Shown piece after piece: positions 55,897 through 64,000 of a stretch of 64,000 nucleotides of DNA; the stretch's first letter is position 1; each line of letters opens with the position of its first letter. This stretch comes from Bacillus sp. UNC41MFS5. Lineage in GTDB: Bacteria; Bacillota; Bacilli; Bacillales_B; DSM-18226. Location: the NCBI RefSeq assembly GCF_000686805.1, contig NZ_KK366021.1:37356-101355 (forward strand). Reading direction: 5' to 3'. The translations under genes were made by a program, and so were the position numbers. Below the pieces are notes generated by a model. It saw only the letters and a list, made by a program, of their open reading frames with translations. It ran no database searches and had not been told where the DNA came from.

Positions 55897-58800
55897 CTAT
55901 ATCATCAATATCTCCCTTATATCCTCTTCCGTAAGCGTTGATATGACTTTCTCATCAGAATCAATGATTTCTTCGATGAGGTGTCGCTTTTTATCTTGTA
56001 GTTCATTCATTTTTTCCTCAATCGTCCCGCGTGCTACCAGCTTGATGACCTGAACAACATTTTTCTGACCCATCCGATGGGCACGGTCGGCCGCTTGTTC
56101 CTCAACAGCTGGATTCCACCACGTGTCATATAAAATGACAGTATCCGCACTCATTAAATTCAAACCGGTTCCTCCTGCTTTCAAGGAAATGAGAAACAAA
56201 TCCCGTTCACCGCGATTAAAGCGCTCGCAGATGTTGACTCGTTCTTCTGATGGGGTCTGTCCATCCAGATAAAAGTAGTTCATCCCTTTTACCGTTAACT
56301 CCCGTCCGATAAGTTCAAGCATCTTCGTAAATTGGGAAAAAATTAATACCCTTCTTCCAGAGAGCTTTGATTCTTGGATAATCTGCAAGAGCTGTTCAAA
56401 TTTCGCCGAATTTCCTTGATAACCATCTACAAACAAACCTGGGTGACAACAAATCTGCCGCAGCCGCGTCAAACCTGCCAATATTCTGATTCGATTTTTG
56501 CGAATCGTATCTTTGTCGAGATGCTTCAACGTGTCGTGCCTTAGTTTCGCCAAATAGGCAGCATACAATTTCTTTTGTTCAGGGAACAGTTCGACCGATT
56601 CCAAAGACTCCATTTTTCCAGGAAGTTCAGCGAGAACATCTTCCTTTAACCTGCGCAGTAAAAAAGGACGGATTCTCCGCGCAATCGTTTTTCTTGAAAG
56701 CTTGCTATATTCCTTTAGCCCGAGAAACAGTTCTGGAAAAACAACATGAAATATCGACCATAACTCCTCTAAGGCATTTTCCACTGGTGTACCTGTAAGC
56801 GCAAAGCGATGCTGGGACTGCAGTTTCTTTACTGCTCGGGCTGTTTGTGTCACCGGGTTTTTAAAGGCTTGGGCCTCATCGAAAAACACGGTATGAAACA
56901 TTTTTTTCTCAAACCAGGTAATCTCACGGCGCAATAACGGATAGGAGATTATCACGACATCAACATTTGTATGTTCTTTCAGCAGTTGGGTCCGCTCTGC
57001 TTTCGTTCCATCAATAACAACTGTTTTTAACTGAGGAGCGAACTTCCTGCATTCACTCAGCCAGTTATAGGTTAACGATGACGGACAAACAACAAGGGCC
57101 GGCTGCTTATTTTTTCGAATATCAGACTGGACTGATACAATATACGCGATGCTTTGAATCGTTTTTCCAAGCCCCATATCATCCGCCAATATCCCTCCGA
57201 ATCCATAGTAATCCAGAGTTTTCATCCATTTAAACCCGTGTTTTTGATACTCTTTGAGTATAGGATCTAAACTTGTAGGCACCTCGAATTCTAACTTGCC
57301 AGGATGGTGAAGGTGATCCAGGAACTGCCGAAAGGATTCTTCTAGTTTGAACGCATCACTTATCTCAACCGTATCAAGGAGTTGAAGACTCTGCTCTATT
57401 GGTAGATCTAATCCACTGGCGAGGTCCTTATTTTTGGCTAGAGGTGAATAAAGAAAACGCTGGATTTCTTCAAATTCTCTTGTCTGAAGCGAAAGCAGCG
57501 ACCCATTTGGCAGACGATAATATTTCCTTTTTTCCTCTAAAGCCGCCAAAACCTCACGTATTTGTCTTTCAGGAATACCGTCCATTTCAAATTTGAATTC
57601 AAGCCAGTTGGTCCGTACCCTTTTAACCCTTACCCTTACCTGCGGACGAAAATTCTCTCTGGAAATCCGATTTCGGACCGCTGTCGTTGCGTAGATTCGG
57701 ACAAGTTTTTGAAGTCTTGGAACGACATAAGTTAAAAAGTCATATTCTAGTTCTTCGTTATGGAGATAATATCCGCCATCTGTCTTGGCAAACGAACTAT
57801 CCTCAAAGATCTGCAAGATTTCTTCTTCCTTATCCACATCGCGAATCACTACCGATCCAGACGGGAGGTCCCTATTTTCCAATGGATTAATGATTGTATT
57901 TTCATAGTGAAATTCGAGTCCGGCCAGCAAGCGGTTTTTCAATCGATCTAAGTAAAGTTTGGCTACCAGTGGCGTGTTCATCCATTGCTTCGTGATTGTT
58001 TCAGCTATCGTAACCTGGCCTAGTTTTTTTAGTCCAGGCGCCACTTTTTCCAAAAAAAACTGAATTTGCTCTTCTGGAATCGGAATTTGACTAATTCCTG
58101 AGGCATCAAGCATCTTTTTGAGATCAGAAAGACGTTTAAAGTCGTGATCTTCGAGCTGTTTCATTTTCCCCTCAAATAGAACGGAATGATAGGGTTCGAA
58201 GAATATCATCCGCTCCAAGTTTTTTACTTTCAGCTGATAGCCGTTCCCATCCGCTTTTGAAAAATCAAATTGTAAGGGTAGCCCTTCCTCAGATACACGA
58301 AGCCCCGGATAGGTTTGGCCCTCATACTCCACTAGCACATTAGGTATCTTGCGAAGGAAAGAAAGAAGGCGGCCCCAAGCGGATGATGGAATGAATAGCA
58401 TTTGCAGTGTAGTGGTATTGTTATTGGTGTCAGGCACCGCATCCATATAAACTTTTTCATCTCGCACCACTTGAATGAGCTGTTCTAGAATGTCATTGCT
58501 TTCTTGATGAAAGCAATGCTGACTTGGGTCAAAGGTAAATGAATTGGTAAGTGTATAGGTTTTTCCTGCTCTAATCTGTTCTAGAAATTCACGGGTGTTT
58601 GGGACAACGATGCTTTCGAGCGTAATTTCGATTGTAAATAGATTGGTTCCCCAGCCAATATCAACGGGCTTCAAGATAAACCCGATATCCAGTACATTTC
58701 TTTTTTCAAAATGACGTTGATGACCGCTTGATCGCACGGGCTGATCCGAAAAGAGATGGAGTAATCCTTCGGTCAGTTCTTGCTGGGTTGATTGAGACAC

Positions 58801-59100
58801 CGACGGGATTATCCCTTTCTGTTGGTGATTGTAAATCGCTAGTAGAACGGACGCAACATGCTGACACTCCTTTGAAAAAGAAGCCAGTTTTGGGCAGCTG
58901 CATTCCGTTCGGAGGTCGCCACTGGGACCTATTTCGATTGTCACATGAAAATCTTCATCACCTGCCACGGTTGCTTGACAGCGATGTGGGAGATATTGCT
59001 GAAATATAACTTTATTTGTTTGATAAAAATACTCTCCTCGTTTGAAGGAGACAGTGCCGCACATTTCTTTAATACGTTTATGAGTTAATGTTACGTCCAA
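55897..59100 (-). CDS. SNF2 family DEAD/DEAH helicase with SWIM zinc finger
   Basis: 1067 residues. N-terminal SWIM finger (CSCPKLASFSKECQH, near 63-77), a long SNF2-associated region, then the ATPase: Walker A DDMGLGKT, DEAQ box, SAT-like LTGTPVENAL, and the second lobe with FSQFTKMLELI, AGGTGLNL and ADRAHRMGQ. Resembles B. subtilis YwqA. It probably remodels protein-DNA or polymerase complexes. TTG start behind AAGGAG. Its coding sequence contains the dispersed 13-mer at 58436-58448. Confidence 0.93.
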   Translation of the reverse strand: MDVTLTHKRIKEMCGTVSFKRGEYFYQTNKVIFQQYLPHRCQATVAGDEDFHVTIEIGPSGDLRTECSCPKLASFSKECQHVASVLLAIYNHQQKGIIPSVSQSTQQELTEGLLHLFSDQPVRSSGHQRHFEKRNVLDIGFILKPVDIGWGTNLFTIEITLESIVVPNTREFLEQIRAGKTYTLTNSFTFDPSQHCFHQESNDILEQLIQVVRDEKVYMDAVPDTNNNTTTLQMLFIPSSAWGRLLSFLRKIPNVLVEYEGQTYPGLRVSEEGLPLQFDFSKADGNGYQLKVKNLERMIFFEPYHSVLFEGKMKQLEDHDFKRLSDLKKMLDASGISQIPIPEEQIQFFLEKVAPGLKKLGQVTIAETITKQWMNTPLVAKLYLDRLKNRLLAGLEFHYENTIINPLENRDLPSGSVVIRDVDKEEEILQIFEDSSFAKTDGGYYLHNEELEYDFLTYVVPRLQKLVRIYATTAVRNRISRENFRPQVRVRVKRVRTNWLEFKFEMDGIPERQIREVLAALEEKRKYYRLPNGSLLSLQTREFEEIQRFLYSPLAKNKDLASGLDLPIEQSLQLLDTVEISDAFKLEESFRQFLDHLHHPGKLEFEVPTSLDPILKEYQKHGFKWMKTLDYYGFGGILADDMGLGKTIQSIAYIVSVQSDIRKNKQPALVVCPSSLTYNWLSECRKFAPQLKTVVIDGTKAERTQLLKEHTNVDVVIISYPLLRREITWFEKKMFHTVFFDEAQAFKNPVTQTARAVKKLQSQHRFALTGTPVENALEELWSIFHVVFPELFLGLKEYSKLSRKTIARRIRPFLLRRLKEDVLAELPGKMESLESVELFPEQKKLYAAYLAKLRHDTLKHLDKDTIRKNRIRILAGLTRLRQICCHPGLFVDGYQGNSAKFEQLLQIIQESKLSGRRVLIFSQFTKMLELIGRELTVKGMNYFYLDGQTPSEERVNICERFNRGERDLFLISLKAGGTGLNLMSADTVILYDTWWNPAVEEQAADRAHRMGQKNVVQVIKLVARGTIEEKMNELQDKKRHLIEEIIDSDEKVISTLTEEDIREILMI

Positions 59101-59182
59101 GTGTCCTGCTCCTTCCTGAGGTTTAGGTTCTACTGTCCTTTAAGATATAGAACATTATAGCACAAGTAATATTTTTTCTAAG

Positions 59183-59225
59183 GAAAGAAAAAGCGCCTGC
59201 CCTTTAATACTAAGGGCAAACGCTT
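59183..59225 (-). terminator. terminator of yvgN
   Basis: AGCG..GCCCTT pairs with AAGGGC..CGCT; on the minus strand TTTTTCTTT follows. Confidence 0.78.
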
Positions 59226-59237
59226 GATCATTAAATT

Positions 59238-60080
59238 CTATTCTTCAAAACCAACTCTCATTGTATCCGGATGGGAGCCAGCGCGGCTATCTTGATTTAA
59301 TTCATCGATTTTGTCCATATCCTCAGCGGATAATTCAAAATCAAAAAGATCTGCATTTTCGATAATGCGATGTTCTTTGATTGATTTTGGAATGGTCACT
59401 ACACCATGCTGCAAATCCCAGCGCAAGATTACCTGAGCAACTGATTTATTATATTTATGGGCAAGATCCTCAAGAACTGGTTCATTTAGAAGTTGGCCTT
59501 GTTTTAATGGTGACCATGCTTCCAATTGAATGCCTTCCTTTTTACAGTAAGCCAGCAATTCTTTTTGGGTTAGATGTGGATGGAATTCTACCTGGTTTAC
59601 CATTGGTTTAATCTCTGCGGTACTGATTAAATCTTCTAGATGATGAACAAGGAAGTTACTTACACCAATGGCGCGTACACGGCCATCTTTATAGAGCTTT
59701 TCCAGAGCCTTCCATGTTTCTTTATATTTATCTTTTCCTGGCCAGTGGATTAAATAAAGATCCAAGTAATCGAGTCCAAGTTTATTTAAACTAGTTTCAA
59801 ATGCTTCTAAGGTTGTCTCATAGCCTTGATCAGAATTCCATACCTTGGTCGTGATAAATAATTCTTCACGCGGCACCCCTGATTCTTCTATTGCTTGACC
59901 AACGCCTTCTTCATTTTTATAGATAGCGGCGGTATCAATACTAATGTATCCATTCTTAATGGCTGCTTTAACGGATTGAACTACCTCTTCTCCTTCTTTT
60001 ACTTTGAAAACACCTAATCCTACCCACGGCATTTTTACACCATTATGTAATGTAGTTGTGTCTTTTAAATTTGTTGGCAT
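59238..60080 (-). CDS. yvgN: aldo/keto reductase, glyoxal/methylglyoxal reductase type
   Basis: About 280 residues of an NADPH-dependent TIM barrel. Catalytic tetrad D in SIDTAAIYKNE, Y of IYKNE, K in FITTKVWN and H in LYLIHWPG; the C-terminal IPKSIKEHRIIENADLFDFELS binds NADPH. Nearly identical in pattern to B. subtilis YvgN. GGAGG precedes tandem ATGs. Confidence 0.93.
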   Translation of the reverse strand: MPTNLKDTTTLHNGVKMPWVGLGVFKVKEGEEVVQSVKAAIKNGYISIDTAAIYKNEEGVGQAIEESGVPREELFITTKVWNSDQGYETTLEAFETSLNKLGLDYLDLYLIHWPGKDKYKETWKALEKLYKDGRVRAIGVSNFLVHHLEDLISTAEIKPMVNQVEFHPHLTQKELLAYCKKEGIQLEAWSPLKQGQLLNEPVLEDLAHKYNKSVAQVILRWDLQHGVVTIPKSIKEHRIIENADLFDFELSAEDMDKIDELNQDSRAGSHPDTMRVGFEE

Positions 60081-60167
60081 CATCTATTCCTCCTCTTTAT
60101 TAAAGATCGAAACAAACACTAGCTAGTCCTTGTTTCGATACTGGAAAACCACGAAATGGAATACAGC

Positions 60168-60818
60168 TTATCTTCCTCTTGCAATTTGAACTTTTTCAAC
60201 ATACTGTTTTGCATACTCAGTAATCTTGTTGTATTCCCCTGTTTTAGCCGGTGCTACTAGATTACCGCCTACTCCGACGGCTACACAGCCATTCTTAATC
60301 CATTGTTCAACATTATCTAAATCGACTCCACCAGTTGGCATAATGTTTATTTGCGGAAGCGGCGCTTTTACTGCTTTGACAAACTCTGGACCAAAGGCAC
60401 TGCCAGGGAACAATTTCACAATATCTACTCCCGCTTCTAAAGCACGTTTCATTTCAGTGAGGGTCATACAGCCAGGCATGTAGGGTACTTGATAAAGATT
60501 ACATAACGTTGCCGTTTCTTGATCAAAGGCTGGACTCACCACAAACTGTGCCCCCGCCAAAATGGCAATCCTGGCCGTTGCTGCATCTAGTACTGTTCCC
60601 GCTCCAATCACTACATTATTATTATCTTGATAATGGTTTGCTAATTCTTTAATCACTTCATCTGCGCCTTGGACGGTAAAAGTAACTTCAATCCCTTGGA
60701 TGCCGCCTTCTACACAGGCTTCCGAAATGTTAACAGCCTCTTCCTTAGAGTCTGCTCTTACAACCGCAACCACACCACATTCAGCAATTTTCGTTAAGAT
60801 ATTGATTTTCTTCATCAT
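60168..60818 (-). CDS. kdgA: KDPG/KHG aldolase
   Basis: About 216 residues. Class I aldolase: VVAVVRADS start, catalytic Glu region GIEVTFTVQGA, GAGTVLDAATA, and the Schiff-base lysine in GVDIVKLFPGSAFG. Cleaves 2-keto-3-deoxy-6-phosphogluconate to pyruvate and glyceraldehyde 3-phosphate. Divergent from the IclR regulator. Confidence 0.93.
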   Translation of the reverse strand: MMKKINILTKIAECGVVAVVRADSKEEAVNISEACVEGGIQGIEVTFTVQGADEVIKELANHYQDNNNVVIGAGTVLDAATARIAILAGAQFVVSPAFDQETATLCNLYQVPYMPGCMTLTEMKRALEAGVDIVKLFPGSAFGPEFVKAVKAPLPQINIMPTGGVDLDNVEQWIKNGCVAVGVGGNLVAPAKTGEYNKITEYAKQYVEKVQIARGR

Positions 60819-60915
60819 AGCAGTCACTTTCTTTCTACTTTTTTTTAAAAAATTATTCTCAAAAAATTTTCATTGATCTTATTTGAATTTACAAAAGATA
60901 CCTCTTATCGTATCA

Positions 60916-60933
60916 TATAATAGAACAGTGTTC
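60916..60933 (+). promoter_or_regulatory. kdgR promoter -10 and operator
   Basis: TATAAT (60916-60921) is followed at once by the palindrome GAACAGTGTTC (60923-60933) at the predicted start site. IclR-family proteins bind such sites; likely autoregulation and control of the divergent aldolase gene. No good -35 seen. Confidence 0.55.
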
Positions 60934-60974
60934 CAAAAATGTAAAATGAAAAACATTCAAAAGAGGTAGAAATT

Positions 60975-61739
60975 ATGTCTAATGTTCAATCCCTTGAAAG
61001 AGCTCTAACCATATTAAATAAGCTTTCTGAATATCCCGACGGCATCCAGATTACGCGGCTATCGGAGCAGGTTGGACTGACAAAAGGTACCCTTCATCGA
61101 TTGTTATCCACATTATCGAGTATGAATTATGTTGTCAAAGATGAAGAAACAGACAAGTATAAACTTGGCTTACAAGTCCTCTTTCTTTCTAGAAACCTTT
61201 TAAACAACTCAAATATTGTCACGATTGCTAAACCATATTTAGAAAAATTATCACACGAAGTGAATGAAACCGTTCATTTATGCATTGAAGACCGGGGCGA
61301 AGTGGTCTATATTGATAAAATTGAAAGTAATCAAACCATTCGGATGTATTCACGTATTGGCAGCAGAGCTCCTATGTACCGTACCGCTGTAGGAAAAATA
61401 TTGCTTTCAGACATGGAGCCGGACAAATTTGAAGAAATCGTTTCAAATACTTCCTTCATTCCTAAGACACCAACAACAATTACATCTAAAGAAGAATTCA
61501 TCAAAGAAATTGAAACGGTGAAGGTGCAAGGTTATGCATTAGATAATGCTGAGAATGAAGAAGTGCTAATGTGTATCGCCTCACCTATTTACGATCATAA
61601 AGGTAAGATTATCGCTAGTTTTAGTATTTCAGGACCTAATAATCGAGTAACGATGGATCTGATCAACCTTACATTAATTGACAAAATGAAACAGTATAGT
61701 ATCGCTATTTCAAGAAACCTTGGGTATACTGGTTCTTAA
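60975..61739 (+). CDS. kdgR: IclR family regulator, KdgR-like
   Basis: 254 residues. N-terminal winged helix (LERALTILNKLSEYPDGIQITRLSEQVGLTKGTLHRLLSTL) and the IclR ligand domain (RIGSRAPMYRTAVGKILLS, GYALDNAENEEVLMCIASPI). AAAGAGGTAG precedes the ATG. Flanked by KDG catabolic genes, so it probably senses 2-keto-3-deoxygluconate (inference). Confidence 0.9.
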   Translation: MSNVQSLERALTILNKLSEYPDGIQITRLSEQVGLTKGTLHRLLSTLSSMNYVVKDEETDKYKLGLQVLFLSRNLLNNSNIVTIAKPYLEKLSHEVNETVHLCIEDRGEVVYIDKIESNQTIRMYSRIGSRAPMYRTAVGKILLSDMEPDKFEEIVSNTSFIPKTPTTITSKEEFIKEIETVKVQGYALDNAENEEVLMCIASPIYDHKGKIIASFSISGPNNRVTMDLINLTLIDKMKQYSIAISRNLGYTGS

Positions 61740-61751
61740 ACAAGATAATAC

Positions 61752-61796
61752 AAAGGTAAAGAAAACCAGATCAAACGGATTTTCTTTACCTTTTTT
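61752..61796. terminator. convergent terminator
   Basis: AAAGGTAAAGAAAA and TTTTCTTTACCTTT pair with a 14-base loop, between kdgR and kdgK. Confidence 0.85.
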
Positions 61797-61807
61797 CATC
61801 TCATCTA

Positions 61808-62758
61808 TTAACGCTTCTCCAATGATTCTTCAATAAAAGCTTCCAAGTTGGCTCTATTAGGTAATCCGTCGTTATCACCAGGGGACATCACTGCAAGCGC
61901 ACCGATTGCAGCTCCGCGTCCTACTGCTTCCTTCAAAGGTAAACCTTCCAATATCCCGCTGACCACCCCAACAGCAAATCCGTCACCAGCACCTACCGTA
62001 TCAACGACTTTCTTTACTGGGAAACCGTCTGTGTAGAATTGCTCACCTTGTGAACTTGTGAACGCCCCTGCTGCCCCGAGCTTAATAACGACTGTTTTTA
62101 CACCGGCGGCGTGATAATAAGCAGCAATCTCCTGAACATCTTCTTTACCTGTTAACAGTTTTCCTTCCTCAATGCCAGGAAGAACAATGTCTGCACGGCA
62201 GGCCAGGTCGTTAATGACTTGGGCCATTTCGTTTTTGTCAGTCCAAAGGCCTGGACGCAAATTAGGATCATACGAAATTTGCACGCCTCGCTCCCGAGCT
62301 TCCTTCATAAGTTCGTTAACCATCTCTCGACATCCTGCTGATAAGGCAGGCGGAATACCCGTTAAATGAATATGGTCAAATCCGTCCCAGTTCAAATGAG
62401 CGATTGTCTCCAAGTTCATATGTGAAGCTGCTGAATTTTTACGGGCTGAAAACACTTCCGGATCACCGCTCACGACCTTTTCCTTCCATTGCATCCCTGT
62501 TAAAAAGTTTGCATTATACGTCACATACGTGGTATCAATCGCATTCTGCTTTAGAAACTTTTCAATATTTTTGCCAAACGGGTCCATCCCCAATTGGGTA
62601 ATATAGGTAACGTCATGCCCTAAGCGTGACATCCCAATCGAAAAATTAACCTCAGCCCCTGCAACAAAACGATCAAATCGCTCAACATTTTCTAAGGAGC
62701 CCTCTTGGTCTGCTACAAAGAGTGCCATTGGTTCTCCTACTGTCATTATTCTACTCAT
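61808..62758 (-). CDS. kdgK: 2-keto-3-deoxygluconate kinase
   Basis: 316 residues of the PfkB family: GGxN-like AGAEVNFSIGMSRLG and the C-terminal VDTVGAGDGFAVGVVSGIL with catalytic Asp. Together with the aldolase it gives KDG to KDPG to pyruvate. GGGGAG-like site precedes the ATG. Confidence 0.92.
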   Translation of the reverse strand: MSRIMTVGEPMALFVADQEGSLENVERFDRFVAGAEVNFSIGMSRLGHDVTYITQLGMDPFGKNIEKFLKQNAIDTTYVTYNANFLTGMQWKEKVVSGDPEVFSARKNSAASHMNLETIAHLNWDGFDHIHLTGIPPALSAGCREMVNELMKEARERGVQISYDPNLRPGLWTDKNEMAQVINDLACRADIVLPGIEEGKLLTGKEDVQEIAAYYHAAGVKTVVIKLGAAGAFTSSQGEQFYTDGFPVKKVVDTVGAGDGFAVGVVSGILEGLPLKEAVGRGAAIGALAVMSPGDNDGLPNRANLEAFIEESLEKR

Positions 62759-62818
62759 ACGATTCTCCCCTTAATTGAAAGAGAGACATACGCCAATATG
62801 TCTCCCTTGATTTACTTA

Positions 62819-63811
62819 TCAAGCCGTGATTTTCTTTCCGCCCGGAACAACTGGTTCATTGTTTTTCTTTTTCATATATTGTGACCAGTAGGCAGTTAAA
62901 ATCGGAACTAATATCGATGTTACGATCACAGACGCTGCACACAAAGCCGTTGCCGATTGTGCAACCGGAAGAAATTCAGGTTTCATCGTAGCAATGATCA
63001 TCGGATTGGCCACTGCAGCGCCTGCTGTACTTGATGCTGCAAGTCCTGCTGTACCGTTTCCGCCACCAATAAACTTATCAGCTAGCATTAATGGAATTCC
63101 TGTGATAGCGATTACAAGAAGACCCAATAAAATTCCTGCCAGACCTGTCTTCGCAATCACAGTCAAATCAATCGAGTTACCAAGAGCAAAACCAAAGAAT
63201 GGAATCATGGTATGTGTAGCTTTACTGAAAAATTCACGGAAATCTTTATCCAAGTTACCAAGAATAAATCCTACTAAGAAAGGTAAGACAGCGCCTACAA
63301 ATGCTTGCGGCTGGAATGCAGCTAACCCCGTTGAACCAAGAATTAACATAGTCACGAGTGGACCTGACTCAAGTGACATAAGGACAAATGCACCAGCTTC
63401 TTCCTTGCTGCCGTACTGCTGCATAATGGAAGCATATAAACCACCGTTTGTCATATCCATGCATGCGATTAAAGCGAGAACAGAGAACCCTGCAAAAAAG
63501 CCTGTTTGAATCCCGCCATCTGGGATAAACATAGCAGCAACCATGGCAACGACCCATGCAACCGCTATCTTTGTTACCACAAGTGTTCCTGATTTTCGTA
63601 AAACCGTACCTGTTGCTTTTATATTGATTCCTGCACCCATACAGAAAAACCAGACTGCTAGAATTGGAACTGTACCGGTCATTAACCCATTTGTAAATGA
63701 ACCAAAATACTCCCCAGATTTTGGTGCGAGTGTATGAATAATTGCACCTAAAAATAATGGAACCAGCATAAGACCACCAGGGATTTTTTCAATCGTCTTC
63801 ATAATTTTCAT
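62819..63811 (-). CDS. kdgT: 2-keto-3-deoxygluconate permease
   Basis: 330 residues with about ten membrane helices and KdgT family blocks ([53 protein letters not shown]). Imports KDG from pectin or alginate breakdown. 60 bases upstream of kdgK in the same direction, so an operon. Confidence 0.92.
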   Translation of the reverse strand: MKIMKTIEKIPGGLMLVPLFLGAIIHTLAPKSGEYFGSFTNGLMTGTVPILAVWFFCMGAGINIKATGTVLRKSGTLVVTKIAVAWVVAMVAAMFIPDGGIQTGFFAGFSVLALIACMDMTNGGLYASIMQQYGSKEEAGAFVLMSLESGPLVTMLILGSTGLAAFQPQAFVGAVLPFLVGFILGNLDKDFREFFSKATHTMIPFFGFALGNSIDLTVIAKTGLAGILLGLLVIAITGIPLMLADKFIGGGNGTAGLAASSTAGAAVANPMIIATMKPEFLPVAQSATALCAASVIVTSILVPILTAYWSQYMKKKNNEPVVPGGKKITA

Positions 63812-63904
63812 AATTGCATACCTTACCTTTCGGTTAATAATGGGTAATTTTTTAATAAAAGTTGAGACATGCTGTGTTATGTTCCTAAATCAAATGTAAA
63901 CAAT

Positions 63905-63948
63905 CAAAGGCGGCCGGATGTAAGCGATAAGACTTTGAACCGCCTTTG
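63905..63948 (-). terminator. hairpin downstream of kduD, with cre-like site
   Basis: CAAAGGCGG and CCGCCTTTG can pair; on the minus strand ATTGTTTAC follows. The loop holds TGTAAGCGATAAGA (63919-63932), one base off a CcpA site. Either a terminator for the gene at the edge or a control site for kdgT. Confidence 0.5.
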
Positions 63949-63978
63949 ACTTTTGAACCTCTCATTCCTATACCCGGA

Positions 63979-64000
63979 TTAACGGGCTAACCAACCACCG
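63979..64000 (-). CDS. kduD: 3' end of KduD-like dehydrogenase (partial)
   Basis: The last six codons on the minus strand read GGWLAR then TAA (63981-63979). SDR enzymes of the KduD type (2-dehydro-3-deoxy-D-gluconate 5-dehydrogenase) typically end VDGGWLAR. The position next to kdgT supports this. The gene continues beyond the window; six residues are weak evidence alone. Confidence 0.55.

Noticed and set aside
62994..63509. 171-residue plus-strand frame
   Set aside because: Antisense shadow of kdgT, a well-supported membrane protein gene.

Overview
The window is about 64 kb of low-GC Gram-positive chromosome. Strong AGGAGG-type ribosome binding sites, frequent TTG and GTG starts, intrinsic terminators, a complete gntRKPZ operon, a LicT-type antiterminator with its RAT site, GltT, YvgN, YezD, YjbI-type globin and a bacillolysin all point to a Bacillaceae species. 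A Neobacillus-like Bacillus is my guess, but genus is inference. There are no rRNA or tRNA genes, phage genes, transposases or CRISPR arrays.

Layout. 1-0.35 kb: a 52-bp hairpin minisatellite. 0.35-12 kb: a carbohydrate uptake region with two YesM/YesN-type two-component systems, a membrane-anchored solute-binding protein without a lipobox, and a divergent ABC importer (two permeases plus lipoprotein receptor, no ATPase). 12-19.8 kb: globin, VOC protein, an orphan BglG/LicT antiterminator with its own RAT/terminator, a GrpE-like protein next to a TPR membrane protein, small membrane proteins, DinB, DUF6933 and DEDD exonuclease. 19.9-20.5 kb: a second 52-bp hairpin array. 20.5-24.8 kb: a TetR/MBL operon facing an ArsR/SRPBCC operon, DoxX and a GNAT. 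25-27 kb: a tandem-duplicated element with paired terminators, then a secreted neutral protease. 27.4-38.4 kb: sporulation-type histidine kinase, an MFS exporter behind an apparent ribosome-controlled attenuator, esterases and hydrolases, a double GNAT and small membrane or secreted proteins.

38.6-43.8 kb: gntR-gntK-gntP-gntZ (gluconate uptake, phosphorylation, oxidative decarboxylation) with operator and candidate cre. 44.3-49.6 kb: HIT protein and the sulfate operon yezD-sbp-cysT-cysW-cysA, transcribed leftwards. This operon is preceded by a short Cys-rich upstream ORF and has a structured leader in front of sbp. 49.8-59.1 kb: GNAT, glutathionyl-hydroquinone-reductase-like protein, GltT, hydrolases, YggT and a large SNF2 helicase. 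59.2-64 kb: YvgN and a 2-keto-3-deoxygluconate cluster (aldolase, IclR regulator, KDG kinase, KDG permease and the last residues of a KduD-like dehydrogenase at the edge).

The genes mostly describe a soil heterotroph feeding on plant sugar acids and oligosaccharides. The most unusual material is in the RNA leaders and repeats: the MFS attenuator, the Cys-rich uORF and sbp leader of the sulfate operon, the twin terminator-bounded elements near 25.2 kb, two unrelated hairpin arrays sharing a 52-bp period, dispersed 21-bp arrays and a recurrent 13-mer. Functions are assigned from recognised protein families only; no database search was possible.
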